A program made the translations under genes and the position numbers. The notes below the pieces were generated by a model. The model ran no database searches, was not told the DNA's origin, and saw only the letters and a program-made list of their open reading frames with translations. Below are positions 9,747 to 17,111 of a stretch of 37,928 nt of DNA, in pieces. Source of the stretch: Myxococcales bacterium (GTDB lineage Bacteria; Myxococcota_A; Polyangia; Polyangiales; Polyangiaceae); assembly GCA_020430845.1 (NCBI GenBank), contig JAGQJA010000042.1, forward strand, positions 1 to 37,928, written 5' to 3'. Each line of letters begins with the position of its first letter. Within the stretch, counting starts at the first letter, position 1.

Positions 9747-10451
9747 ATGAGAAGCCGCACTGTCGCCCTCGCCTTCGCCGCCGTCACCGCCCTCTTCGCC
9801 GTCCCCTCCGAGGGACCGTCGTTCGAGCGGACCGCCGAGGCCGCCGGCCCGACGCCCCTGCCCGCCGCCAAGTCCGCGCAGATCGCGCAGGAGGTCCAGG
9901 CGTTCTACGACAAGAGCAACACGTTCCTGAGCGACTTCACGCAGGAGTACTTCGTCAAGTCGCACAACCTCCGCAAGACGTCCAAGGGCACCGTCGCCTT
10001 CGCGAAGCCGGGCAAGATGGACTGGGTCTACCAAGACCCCAAGGACAACCGCGTCGTGTCCGACGGGTCGATCCTCCGCGTGTACGAGGCCGCCAACAAG
10101 CAGATGTACGAGCAGCCCATCGGCAAGTCTCAGTACCCCGCCGCGCTCGCCTTCCTCACCGGCAGCGCCAAGCTGAGCAACATCTTCAACTTCGAGCTCT
10201 TCGCCGGCGAGCAGATGAACTTCCCCGGCGGGCTCGTCCTCGTCGGCACGCCCAAGCAGCCGACGCCCGCGTACCAGAAGGTCCTCTTCTACGTCGACGC
10301 GGCGTCTTCGCAGGTGCGCCGCGTGCTGCTCGTCGACGGCCAGGGCAACCGCAACCGGTTCGACTTCGTGAACCCGCGCATCAACGAGCCGCTCAAGGCC
10401 GATCGCTTCACGTTCAGCCCGCCCCCGGGGACGCAAGTCATCCGCCCGTGA
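9747..10451 (+). CDS. lolA: Outer-membrane lipoprotein carrier LolA
   Basis: A 234-residue periplasmic chaperone that carries lipoproteins from the LolCDE transporter to the outer membrane. After a signal peptide (MRSRTVALAFAAVTALFAVP) the mature part shows the LolA pattern: FYDKSNTFLSDFTQEYF, then SKGTVAFAKPGKMDWVYQ, VVSDGSILRVYE and the C-terminal NRNRFDFVNPRIN. ATG 9747 is chosen because it begins the signal peptide and follows GGGAG at an SD distance; the frame is open further upstream but without protein-like sequence. The stop overlaps the next start as GTGA, making this the first gene of a coupled three-gene unit. The many lipoproteins in the window are plausible clients. Confidence 0.92.
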   Translation: MRSRTVALAFAAVTALFAVPSEGPSFERTAEAAGPTPLPAAKSAQIAQEVQAFYDKSNTFLSDFTQEYFVKSHNLRKTSKGTVAFAKPGKMDWVYQDPKDNRVVSDGSILRVYEAANKQMYEQPIGKSQYPAALAFLTGSAKLSNIFNFELFAGEQMNFPGGLVLVGTPKQPTPAYQKVLFYVDAASSQVRRVLLVDGQGNRNRFDFVNPRINEPLKADRFTFSPPPGTQVIRP

Positions 10452-11209
10452 CGGCGGCCACCTGCCCCGCGTGCGGGGCGGAGACGACCCAGCCGGACAG
10501 CTGCGACCGCTGCGGCTACGTCCGAGGTGAGCGCTTCCGCTGCCCTCACTGCCGCGCCGAAGCACGCACCGAGACGCGCGTCGTCGACGGGACGAAGGTG
10601 TTCGTGTGCGCCGTGTGCGGAGGCCCGCGCGCGCCCGCGGGGCTCGGTGGCGAGGCCGCCAAGGCCCACGCGCGTGAGGCCCGCACGCACTTTCGCGCCG
10701 CGACGCGCGCCAAGGTCGCGTCGTTCGCGTTCGGCGCCGCGGCGTTGCTCGTCGCCGCCGTCGCGACGATCGCGTGGCCCGCAGCCTTCGCGGGCAAGCT
10801 CGTGTGGCTCGGCGTCACGCTCGCCCCGACGCTCCTCGCGCTCCGCTCGCGCCTGCGCGTCGCCCCCGCGCGTGCGCGCGCGCTCGCGACGGTGAAGGCG
10901 ATGCACCTGGCCGCCGCAAAAGAGGCGGCCGAGGCGGCCGAAGCCGGCGCGACCGCGAAGGAGCTCTCGAAGCGCCTCGGCGTGACGGAGCCCGAGGCCG
11001 AGGCGCTGCTCGTCGAGCTGTCCGCGGCCGACGTCGGGGCGCGCATCGACGTCGACGACGACGCCGAGGTGCGCTTTCGCCTGTCGACCTACGACGCCGA
11101 GCCCAGCGACGCCGCGCGCGTCGCCGACCCGCGCGACGAACAAGCCGCGCTCGAGGCCGAGGACGCCGACGACACCGACGACGCCGCGAGGCGGGAGGCC
11201 GCGAGATGA
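10448..11209 (+). CDS. Zinc-ribbon membrane protein with C-terminal helical domain
   Basis: A 253-residue protein starting at GTG 10448, overlapping the lolA stop. The first 60 residues hold four CxxC knuckles (Cys6/9, 19/22, 32/35 and 54/57), enough for two zinc ribbons. A pair of hydrophobic segments follows at about residues 87-125 and should span the membrane as a hairpin. The C-terminal part has an Ala/Glu-rich helix and a segment (AKELSKRLGVTEPEAEALL) that resembles a helix-turn-helix, then a very acidic tail. The function is unknown; a membrane-tethered sensor or scaffold is possible but unproven. It is coupled at both ends (GTGA to lolA, ATGA to the methyltransferase). Confidence 0.75.
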   Translation: MTAATCPACGAETTQPDSCDRCGYVRGERFRCPHCRAEARTETRVVDGTKVFVCAVCGGPRAPAGLGGEAAKAHAREARTHFRAATRAKVASFAFGAAALLVAAVATIAWPAAFAGKLVWLGVTLAPTLLALRSRLRVAPARARALATVKAMHLAAAKEAAEAAEAGATAKELSKRLGVTEPEAEALLVELSAADVGARIDVDDDAEVRFRLSTYDAEPSDAARVADPRDEQAALEAEDADDTDDAARREAAR

Positions 11210-12453
11210 CCGAGCCCGTGCGACGCCGACGATCCCTCACCCACGTCGGCGGTGACATCGAGACCGAAGGAGCGCCCGAAGAGGCCGCGCGGCTCGCGAG
11301 CGCCCTCGAGGTCGACACGAGCGAGACGCTCGACGCCCCCGAGCGGGCCCACGTGCACGGGTTCCACTCGTACCCCGCGCGCGCGCACCCCGACACGGTG
11401 CGGAGCCTCATCGGTGACTTCGTGCCCGACGGCGGCACTGTGCTCGACCCGTTCTGCGGCTCGGGCACGGTGCTCGTCGAGTCGATCCTCTGTGGCAAGA
11501 AGAGCCTCGGCACCGATCTCAACCCCCTCGCCGTGCGCCTCACCTCGCGCAAGATCGAGCGGCGCGATCCGGAGGAGCTCGAGGCGCTCGTCGAGGCGGC
11601 GCGAGAGGTCGCCGCGGGCGCCGACGCCCGACGCAAGGCCAAGGCGGGCGGCTCGCGCAGATACGGAGAAGAAGACGTCGCCGCGTTCGACCCGCACGTG
11701 CTGCTCGAGCTCGACGGCCTGCGCGTGGGCGTCGAGGCCATCAAGGCGCGCGGGCTCGCCGACGATCTCTCGCTCGTCCTGAGCGCGATCCTCGTCAAGG
11801 TCAGCCGGCGACGCGGCGACACCTCCGAGCTCGACGCCGCGCCCAAGCGCATCGCCGCGGGCTACCCCGCCAAGCTCTTCGTCAAGAAGGCCATCGAGCT
11901 CGCCGAGCGCCTCCGCGCGTTTCGCGCGCTCGCGCCGGAGCCGTGGTGCACGGCGCACGTGATGCTCGACGACGCGACGCGCCTCACGCGTATCCGCCCC
12001 GCTTCGATCGACGCGGTCATCTCGTCGCCTCCCTACGCCGCGACGTACGACTACCTCCAGCACCACGCCATGCGCATGCGCTGGCTCGGCCTCGACACGC
12101 GGGGCCTCGACAACGGCGAGATGGGCGCGCGACGCGCGTACCGAGGCATGGCGGCGGCCGACGCTCGACGCGCCTGGGGCGAAGAGCTCATGGCCCTCCT
12201 GGGCGCCCTCTCCCGCGTGATGAAGCCCGGCGCGCCGCTCGTGCTGCTCGTCGCCGACTCGGCGGTGGGATCGGGCAGAGAGGTCAAGCCGCTCCGCGCC
12301 GACGACATGGTGCCCCGCGCCGCCCACCACCAGGGCGACTTCGAGCCGATCGCGCGCGCGTCGCAGGCCCGCCCCCACTTTCACCCGGCGACCGCCCTCG
12401 CCTTCGCCAAGAAGCCGCGCTTCGAGCACGCGTTGCTGCTCTGCCGCCGCTGA
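11206..12453 (+). CDS. SAM-dependent DNA methyltransferase-like protein (N4/N6 type)
   Basis: A 415-residue class I methyltransferase. An HGFHSYPARAHP segment (about residues 51-62, motif X-like) leads into motif I, DPFCGSGTVLVE, at 81-92, and GTDLNPLA follows at 102-109. Motif IV is SSPPY at 273-277, the catalytic signature of amino-methyltransferases acting on adenine N6 or cytosine N4 in DNA. About 165 residues separate motifs I and IV, presumably holding the recognition region. ATG 11206 overlaps the previous stop (ATGA); the longer open frame upstream is a shadow. No restriction endonuclease lies nearby, so it is an orphan, either an epigenetic methylase or an RNA-modifying Trm11-like relative. 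Confidence 0.82.
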   Translation: MTEPVRRRRSLTHVGGDIETEGAPEEAARLASALEVDTSETLDAPERAHVHGFHSYPARAHPDTVRSLIGDFVPDGGTVLDPFCGSGTVLVESILCGKKSLGTDLNPLAVRLTSRKIERRDPEELEALVEAAREVAAGADARRKAKAGGSRRYGEEDVAAFDPHVLLELDGLRVGVEAIKARGLADDLSLVLSAILVKVSRRRGDTSELDAAPKRIAAGYPAKLFVKKAIELAERLRAFRALAPEPWCTAHVMLDDATRLTRIRPASIDAVISSPPYAATYDYLQHHAMRMRWLGLDTRGLDNGEMGARRAYRGMAAADARRAWGEELMALLGALSRVMKPGAPLVLLVADSAVGSGREVKPLRADDMVPRAAHHQGDFEPIARASQARPHFHPATALAFAKKPRFEHALLLCRR

Positions 12454-12494
12454 ACCATAGCCAGCGCACCAAAACCGCGATAAAGGCGCGAGCG

Positions 12495-12812
12495 ATGCCG
12501 ACCATCACGTTCGAGTCCGCCGACGGCTCGTCTCAAGTCACCGTCGAAGCGCCCGGAGGCGCCGCGCTCGCCGACCTCTGCGACGACAACCGCGCGCCCA
12601 TCCCGTTCTCGTGCCGGAGCGCCAGCTGCGCGACGTGCCACATCGAGGTGCTCGAGGGACAGGAGCTGCTCGCCGAGCCCGAGGACGAGGAGCTCGACGT
12701 GCTCGACGCGCTCTCGACCGCGCCGCCGCGGCACCGCTTGACCTGCTGCGCCAAGCTCGCCGCAGGCGCCGGCCCGGGCAAGGTGCGGGTCCGCGCGCAG
12801 AACGACTGGTGA
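12495..12812 (+). CDS. [2Fe-2S] ferredoxin
   Basis: A 105-residue electron carrier. The cluster ligands are clear: SCRSASCATC (spacing CX4CX2C) followed after 35 residues by the fourth Cys in LTCCAK. The beta-grasp start PTITFESADG and the sequence around IEVLEGQELL match the plant/adrenodoxin-type ferredoxin family; the spacing to the last Cys is closer to the adrenodoxin/Isc type. The C-terminus KVRVRAQNDW is short. The start at ATG 12495 follows AAAGGCG. It lies 41 bases after the methyltransferase on the same strand and may be read with it, although it has no obvious functional link. A strong hairpin follows the stop. Confidence 0.93.
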   Translation: MPTITFESADGSSQVTVEAPGGAALADLCDDNRAPIPFSCRSASCATCHIEVLEGQELLAEPEDEELDVLDALSTAPPRHRLTCCAKLAAGAGPGKVRVRAQNDW

Positions 12813-12852
12813 CGCGCTGCGTCTGACGCCAAGTGGGCAAGTGAGCGAACCA

Positions 12853-12886
12853 CTTCGCGCCGCGTAGGTTTCTACGCGGTGCGAAG
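12853..12886 (+). terminator. Strong 15-bp hairpin after the ferredoxin gene
   Basis: Bases 12853-12867 pair with 12872-12886 over 15 positions (one G-T wobble) around a GTTT loop. No T-run follows, so it is not a classic intrinsic terminator, but it lies 40 bases past the ferredoxin stop and just before the next gene. It would bury a GTG at 12879 that is otherwise a possible start for the PAP2 gene, which favours ATG 12903. Confidence 0.6.
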
Positions 12887-12902
12887 CGACGCACCTGACA
12901 GC

Positions 12903-14057
12903 ATGAGCGAGGTTGACGATCGGCCTTTTGCGGGCAATAGCGAGGTCCGCGCGCGTCCTGCGCCGCGTGGAGACCTGGCGAGCATCGTGCAAGACCCTTC
13001 CACCATGACGCAGCAACTCGTCGAGCCCGACACGCACGAGGTCCACCGTAGCGACGCGCCCGAGTCCACGGGGCTCGCGGCATGGCTGAGCCGCTTCGTC
13101 CGCGGCCTCGCCCCGCAAGACTGGATGATCACGGTCTACTTCGGCCTCGTCATGCTCGCGCTCGCGTTCGGCTCGGGCCCCGGCCGCCCGGAGTGCATGC
13201 GCAAGGTCGTCATCGACGTGACGCTCTTCATGATCGGCCTCGCCCTCACGCGCGGCGGCATCATCCGTCACGGCAGTCTGGCGAACTCGCTCGCGTATCG
13301 CTTCACCGTCTTCTTGTCGGTGTTCCTCTCGTACTTCCAGCTGCGCGACATCTTGCCCGCTGTCAGCTCGCGCGCGCTCGACGCGCAGATCCTCAACTTC
13401 GACCTCACCGTCTTCGGGTTCGAGCCGTCGCTGTCGTGGGACAAGTTCGTCAACCCGCACACCACCGAGTGGTTCGCGTTCTTCTACTTCGGGTACTTCT
13501 TCATCCTCATCGCGCACGTCTTCCCGATGATGCTCGCGGCGCGAGACCGCGACCGCCTGGCGCACTTCTCGATGGGGATCTTCATGGTCTTCTGCATCGG
13601 GCACCTCGTGTACATGATCGTGCCGGGCTACGGCCCCTACCGGCACCTCGCCGGGCAGTTCCAGAACGAGCTCGACGGCGGCCTCTTCTGGGCCCTGGTC
13701 AAGGCGACGGTCGAGGCGGGCGGCGCGCAGAAGGACATCTTCCCGAGCCTGCACACCGCCGCGCCGTCGTACTTCGCGATGTTCTCGTTCATCCACCGGC
13801 GGGCGTTCCCGTTCAAGTACACGTGGCCGATCATGGCGTTCATCGCCTTCCAGATCATCTGCGCCACGATGTTCTTGCGGTGGCACTACATGATCGACAT
13901 CGTCGCGGGTTTGTCACTCGCGGCCACGGCCGCCTTTGGTAGCAAGAAGATCGTGGAGTGGGAGAAGGCGCGGCGCGAGAGGGCCAAGGTCCCCCCGATC
14001 TTCGAGCCGCTCGAGTGGCGCAAGGCCATCGGTGCCGATTCGTCCCGTTCGTGCTAG
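12903..14057 (+). CDS. PAP2-superfamily membrane enzyme, inositol-phosphoceramide-synthase-like
   Basis: A polytopic membrane protein of 384 residues from ATG 12903 (a GTG at 12879 is in frame but lies inside a strong hairpin). About six hydrophobic segments lie between residues 75 and 345. The phosphatase/transferase motifs are VPGYGPYRH (about 240-248), FPSLHT with His284, and RWHYMID with His328 and Asp332, the PAP2 order seen in the PAP2_3/Aur1 branch. Members remove phosphate from lipid phosphates or transfer phospho-head-groups onto ceramide or diacylglycerol. Myxobacteria are known to make sphingolipids, so a ceramide-linked role is attractive but inferred. The N-terminal 65 residues are hydrophilic and the C-terminus is basic, both probably cytoplasmic. 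Confidence 0.82.
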   Translation: MSEVDDRPFAGNSEVRARPAPRGDLASIVQDPSTMTQQLVEPDTHEVHRSDAPESTGLAAWLSRFVRGLAPQDWMITVYFGLVMLALAFGSGPGRPECMRKVVIDVTLFMIGLALTRGGIIRHGSLANSLAYRFTVFLSVFLSYFQLRDILPAVSSRALDAQILNFDLTVFGFEPSLSWDKFVNPHTTEWFAFFYFGYFFILIAHVFPMMLAARDRDRLAHFSMGIFMVFCIGHLVYMIVPGYGPYRHLAGQFQNELDGGLFWALVKATVEAGGAQKDIFPSLHTAAPSYFAMFSFIHRRAFPFKYTWPIMAFIAFQIICATMFLRWHYMIDIVAGLSLAATAAFGSKKIVEWEKARRERAKVPPIFEPLEWRKAIGADSSRSC

Positions 14058-14109
14058 TACGTCTCGTCTGGCCGTCTCGAGGGCGAGCCGCTTCCTTCGG
14101 AGGATTTCT

Positions 14110-14868
14110 ATGAAGCAGGGAACGCGCAGGTTGGCGTTGGTGGTGGCGTCGGCCTTGTTGGGGGCTGGGGGTCTCGTCGTGGCCGCGTGCAGCACCGACA
14201 ACGGGCAGCAGTCGTTGCCCACGCCGGACTCCGGCAAGAAGGACACCGGCACCGGGAGCAGCAGCGGCGATCCCACGGAGGGCGGCACCCCCGATGGCGG
14301 CGGCCCCTCCGACGCCGCGCCCGACTGCAGCGGCATCTTCTTGCCGCGCGTGCGCGACAACTCCGGCGGCTTCTTCTGCCCCTTCACCCCGCGCGCCGAC
14401 GCCGGCTCCGAGGCGGGCGTCCCGGGCGACGGTCCCTGCACGCAGGACGAGACCTGCTGCAACTCGGGCCGCAAGGACCAGAACAACTTCGGCCCGTCCT
14501 TCTGCGCGACGGGCAAGGGCGCGGCGGCGTGCACGGGCGACGGCACCTTCGGCGCCGAGTTCAACCCCGACGGCGGCAGCGTCTGGGAGTGCGCCGACAG
14601 CACCAACTGCGCCGCCGGCCAGGTCTGCTGCATGACGACGCAGCCCGGCTCCACCCAGCAGGTCAACATCGGCCTCACGAACGACAGCGCCGAGAAGAAG
14701 GCGTGCGGCGCGCTCGAGGCCTACCGCTTCGGCGGCACCGTGTGCCGGGCCTCTTGCCAAGCCGGCAGCGAGATCAAGCTCTGCGGAACCAAGGACCAGA
14801 ACTGCGCCGCGGGCACGACCTGCACGCCGTTCGCCGTCCTCAGCCGCGACATGGGCTACTGCCGCTGA
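14110..14868 (+). CDS. Cys-rich lipoprotein of unknown function
   Basis: A 252-residue lipoprotein. ATG 14110 follows a good GGAGGA site and begins a signal peptide that ends in the lipobox VAAC (Cys27). A low-complexity Asp/Gly/Ser/Thr/Pro linker of about 45 residues tethers the mature domain, a style common in Myxococcota. The domain holds many cysteines, often paired as in DETCCNSG and QVCCMTT, and probably forms disulfides on the outside of the cell. I recognise no catalytic family. It is followed by a stem-loop between it and the convergent hydrolase gene. Confidence 0.85.
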   Translation: MKQGTRRLALVVASALLGAGGLVVAACSTDNGQQSLPTPDSGKKDTGTGSSSGDPTEGGTPDGGGPSDAAPDCSGIFLPRVRDNSGGFFCPFTPRADAGSEAGVPGDGPCTQDETCCNSGRKDQNNFGPSFCATGKGAAACTGDGTFGAEFNPDGGSVWECADSTNCAAGQVCCMTTQPGSTQQVNIGLTNDSAEKKACGALEAYRFGGTVCRASCQAGSEIKLCGTKDQNCAAGTTCTPFAVLSRDMGYCR

Positions 14869-14889
14869 CCTCTGCCCACGGGTGACGTC

Positions 14890-14924
14890 GAGCGCCGCGG
14901 CGACCGAGAGGTCCCGCGGCGCTT
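14890..14924. terminator. Stem-loop between convergent genes
   Basis: GCGCCGCGG at 14892-14900 pairs with CCGCGGCGC at 14914-14922, extended by an A-T and a G-T pair. On the plus strand it is followed by a T-rich stretch (TTCGTCATTTCTT). It sits between the lipoprotein stop at 14868 and the stop of the minus-strand hydrolase at 14935, so it may serve both strands. Confidence 0.6.
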
Positions 14925-14934
14925 CGTCATTTCT

Positions 14935-15780
14935 TCAGGCGCGCGCGAGGATCCACTTGGCGATCGCGTCGACCGAGTCCTTCCACGACGGCTCGTTGAG
15001 CACCTCGTGGTAGAGCCCCTCCTTGGGCTCGTAGGTGCGGTCCTCGCTGCCCGTCGCGTCGTAGAACCGTCGCGCCGCGCCCACGCTGACGATCTTGTCG
15101 GCCGTGCCGATGAACATGTAGAGCGGCACGTCGAGGCGCTTGGCCGACTCGAGCGCGCGCTCCTGCGCCGCGACCGTCTCGACGAACCACCGGGCGTTCG
15201 CGTTGGGGAACACGAGGGGGTCCTCGTCGTACGCGCGCGCGCGCTCGGCGTCGTGCGTGCAGTCCTTACCCGACAGCCCGCTCGGCAGCGACAGCGCGGG
15301 GTAGACGACCGACGCGGCCTTGGCCGCCAGCACCTTGATCTTGGGGACTTCGAGCGCCACGCCGAAGAACGGCGAGCTCAAGACGAGCCCGCTCAGATCG
15401 CGCACGCCCGCGAGCGCGCGGCTCGCCGCGACGAGGCCGCCGAAGCTGTGTCCGAGCAGGAAGCACTTGGTGCCCTTGGCGCGCTCTCGCGTGAGGCGGA
15501 TGCCCTCGGCGGCGTCGTCGAGGTACTCCGAGAACCGTCCGCACGCGCCGCGCGGACCGCCCGCGCGCCCGTGGCCGCGCATGTCGATCGCGACGCACGC
15601 GATGCCTTGCTCGGCGAGCGCGCCCATGACGTGCGCGTAGCGCGCGGAGTGATCCGCGTACCCGTGCAGGATCGTCAGCGCGGCCTTGGGCTCGACAGAG
15701 GGCAAGGTGGAGCGAAAGTAGAGGTCGGGGCCGGGCGCCGAACGATCGGCGATGAGGCCCTCGTCGAGCTCGAGCTTCAT
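14935..15780 (-). CDS. Alpha/beta hydrolase, monoacylglycerol-lipase-like
   Basis: A 281-residue serine hydrolase of the Hydrolase_4 (monoacylglycerol lipase/lysophospholipase) type. The oxyanion strand LHGYADHSARY at about residues 38-48 and DMRGHGRAGGPRG at 66-78 are typical. The nucleophile is Ser112 in GHSFGG, with Asp228 in GTADKIV and His258 in GLYHEV completing the triad. No signal peptide is seen, so it probably acts in the cytoplasm or on the inner face of the membrane on glycerides or lysolipids. ATG 15780 overlaps the stop of the sigma-factor gene (ATGA), so it is likely translated from the same message. A Trp-poor, Ala/Val-rich lid region lies around residues 140-175. Confidence 0.9.
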   Translation of the reverse strand: MKLELDEGLIADRSAPGPDLYFRSTLPSVEPKAALTILHGYADHSARYAHVMGALAEQGIACVAIDMRGHGRAGGPRGACGRFSEYLDDAAEGIRLTRERAKGTKCFLLGHSFGGLVAASRALAGVRDLSGLVLSSPFFGVALEVPKIKVLAAKAASVVYPALSLPSGLSGKDCTHDAERARAYDEDPLVFPNANARWFVETVAAQERALESAKRLDVPLYMFIGTADKIVSVGAARRFYDATGSEDRTYEPKEGLYHEVLNEPSWKDSVDAIAKWILARA

Positions 15781-16382
15781 GCGTCGTTCACCTTGTGGCC
15801 CCCGGACGCCCCCTCGAGCGTGACGCCTTGTCGTGCGAGGGCGTCTCGCAGCGCGGCGAGCGCGCGCGCTGCACGCGACTTGATGGTGCCGAGCGGCACG
15901 CCCTCTCGCTCGGCGATCTCGGGGTAGCTGAGCCCCTCGAAGAACGCGATCTCGAGCGTCTGACGCTGCACGTCGGGCAGCTCTCCCAGCGCTGCGCGGA
16001 TCTTGGCGCGCTCGGCCGCGTCGGCCGTGAGGGTCTCGGGATCGTCGACGGGCTTGGCCGGCTCGTGCGGCAGGATCTCGCGACGGAGCGCGCCGCGCCG
16101 ATCCCTGCGGCGCGTGCGGTCGATGCTCAGGTTGCGCACGAGCGTCACGAGCCACGCGATGACGCTGCCGCGCTCGGGCGCGTACTGGGCCGCGCGCTCG
16201 TTGACGGACACGAACGCGTCGTGGAGCACGTCCTCGGCCTCGGAGCGGTCACGCAAGATACGGAGCGCGATCGGGAAGAGCGTCGACGCGTAGCGATCGT
16301 AGAGATCCCCCACCGCCGCGGCCTCTCCGCCCGCGATCCGTTGCAGTATCGCCGCGTCGTCCGCCGTCTCCGACATGGGCAT
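15777..16382 (-). CDS. ECF-type RNA polymerase sigma factor
   Basis: A 201-residue sigma-70-family factor with only regions 2 and 4. Region 2 spans about residues 27-95 (LYDRYASTLFPIALRIL, RSEAEDVLHDAFV, and the -10-recognition helix ending LVRNLSIDRTRR). Region 4 spans about 125-178 (LPDVQRQTLEIAFFEGLSYPEIAE and the helix VPLGTIKSRAARAL). Two ATGs two codons apart (16382 and 16376) both suit. No anti-sigma gene follows; instead the alpha/beta hydrolase gene overlaps its stop as ATGA. The start lies 61 bases from the divergent peptidase start, so the two promoters share a short space. The C-terminal dozen residues are short and Gly-rich, without a regulatory domain. Confidence 0.93.
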   Translation of the reverse strand: MPMSETADDAAILQRIAGGEAAAVGDLYDRYASTLFPIALRILRDRSEAEDVLHDAFVSVNERAAQYAPERGSVIAWLVTLVRNLSIDRTRRRDRRGALRREILPHEPAKPVDDPETLTADAAERAKIRAALGELPDVQRQTLEIAFFEGLSYPEIAEREGVPLGTIKSRAARALAALRDALARQGVTLEGASGGHKVNDA

Positions 16383-16443
16383 ACCAAGGGTCCAACGTGG
16401 GACGCTCCCCGTCAAGAGGAGTATCATCGCGTGGAGCGAGCAG

Positions 16444-17088
16444 ATGGCGATGTCTTGGGGCAGAGCTCGACGTTGGGCGGGCGCAGGCGCGGGCGCGACG
16501 GTCGCGGCGCTCGTCTTCGCGTCGCCCGTGGGCCACGATCTGCGGTTGCCGCGCACCGACGGCGTGCTCCGCGCCAAGAAGGCGGTCTCCTCCGACGCCA
16601 CCGACGCGGCGGCGCGCGAAGCGACGTCGTCACACGCGCTGCTCGGCACGCTCGTGCAGACGCACTCCGACGAGCGCATCCCGCTCGACGCGCGGATCCC
16701 GTCCGGAGCGCGCTTCGACGCGCTGCTGGCCGATCGCGTCACCGGTGAGCAGCGCTCGTTCGACCCGCGCCTCTTGGGGCTCCTCCGTGCGCTCGCCGAA
16801 CGACACCCCGGGTGCCGCATCGAGCTCGTGAGCGGTTACCGCAGCGCCAAGCTCAACGAGATGATGCGCAAGAAGGGGCACCACGTCGCGTCGAAGAGCC
16901 AGCACTCGCTCGGTCACGCGGTCGACTTCCGCGTCGTGCCCGCCGACGCCGATCGCGGCATCGATCCCCGGGAGCTCGAGAAGGAGATCCGCGGCCTTGG
17001 GTGGGACGGCGGTGTGGGCGTGTACACGCTGCGCAGCGACTGGTTCGTGCACGCCGACGTGGGCCGCAACCGCCGCTGGGACGGCTGA
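16444..17088 (+). CDS. Exported M15/DUF882-type murein peptidase
   Basis: A 214-residue predicted exported zinc peptidase of the YcbK/DUF882 (peptidase M15-like) group. A hydrophobic Ala/Gly-rich N-terminus (about residues 10-30) could be a signal peptide or anchor. The conserved core reads ELVSGYRSAKLNEMMR, then QHSLGHAVDFRV with His154 and Asp161 as zinc ligands, and WFVHADVG with His203 as the third. Family members cleave peptidoglycan cross-links or stem peptides. ATG 16444 is preferred because GGAG lies upstream and it begins the hydrophobic segment; ATG 16450 is an alternative. It diverges from the ECF sigma gene and is convergent with the porin gene 23 bases downstream. Confidence 0.88.
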   Translation: MAMSWGRARRWAGAGAGATVAALVFASPVGHDLRLPRTDGVLRAKKAVSSDATDAAAREATSSHALLGTLVQTHSDERIPLDARIPSGARFDALLADRVTGEQRSFDPRLLGLLRALAERHPGCRIELVSGYRSAKLNEMMRKKGHHVASKSQHSLGHAVDFRVVPADADRGIDPRELEKEIRGLGWDGGVGVYTLRSDWFVHADVGRNRRWDG

Positions 17089-17111
17089 GCGGCGCCGCGG
17101 CCGACGGGGCG

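Noticed and set aside
11206..12453. Restriction-modification system
   Set aside because: Only a methyltransferase-like gene is present; no endonuclease or specificity subunit lies beside it.
12879..12902. GTG 12879 as start of the PAP2 gene
   Set aside because: It lies within the 3' arm of a strong hairpin, has no purine-rich site, and adds eight unremarkable residues.
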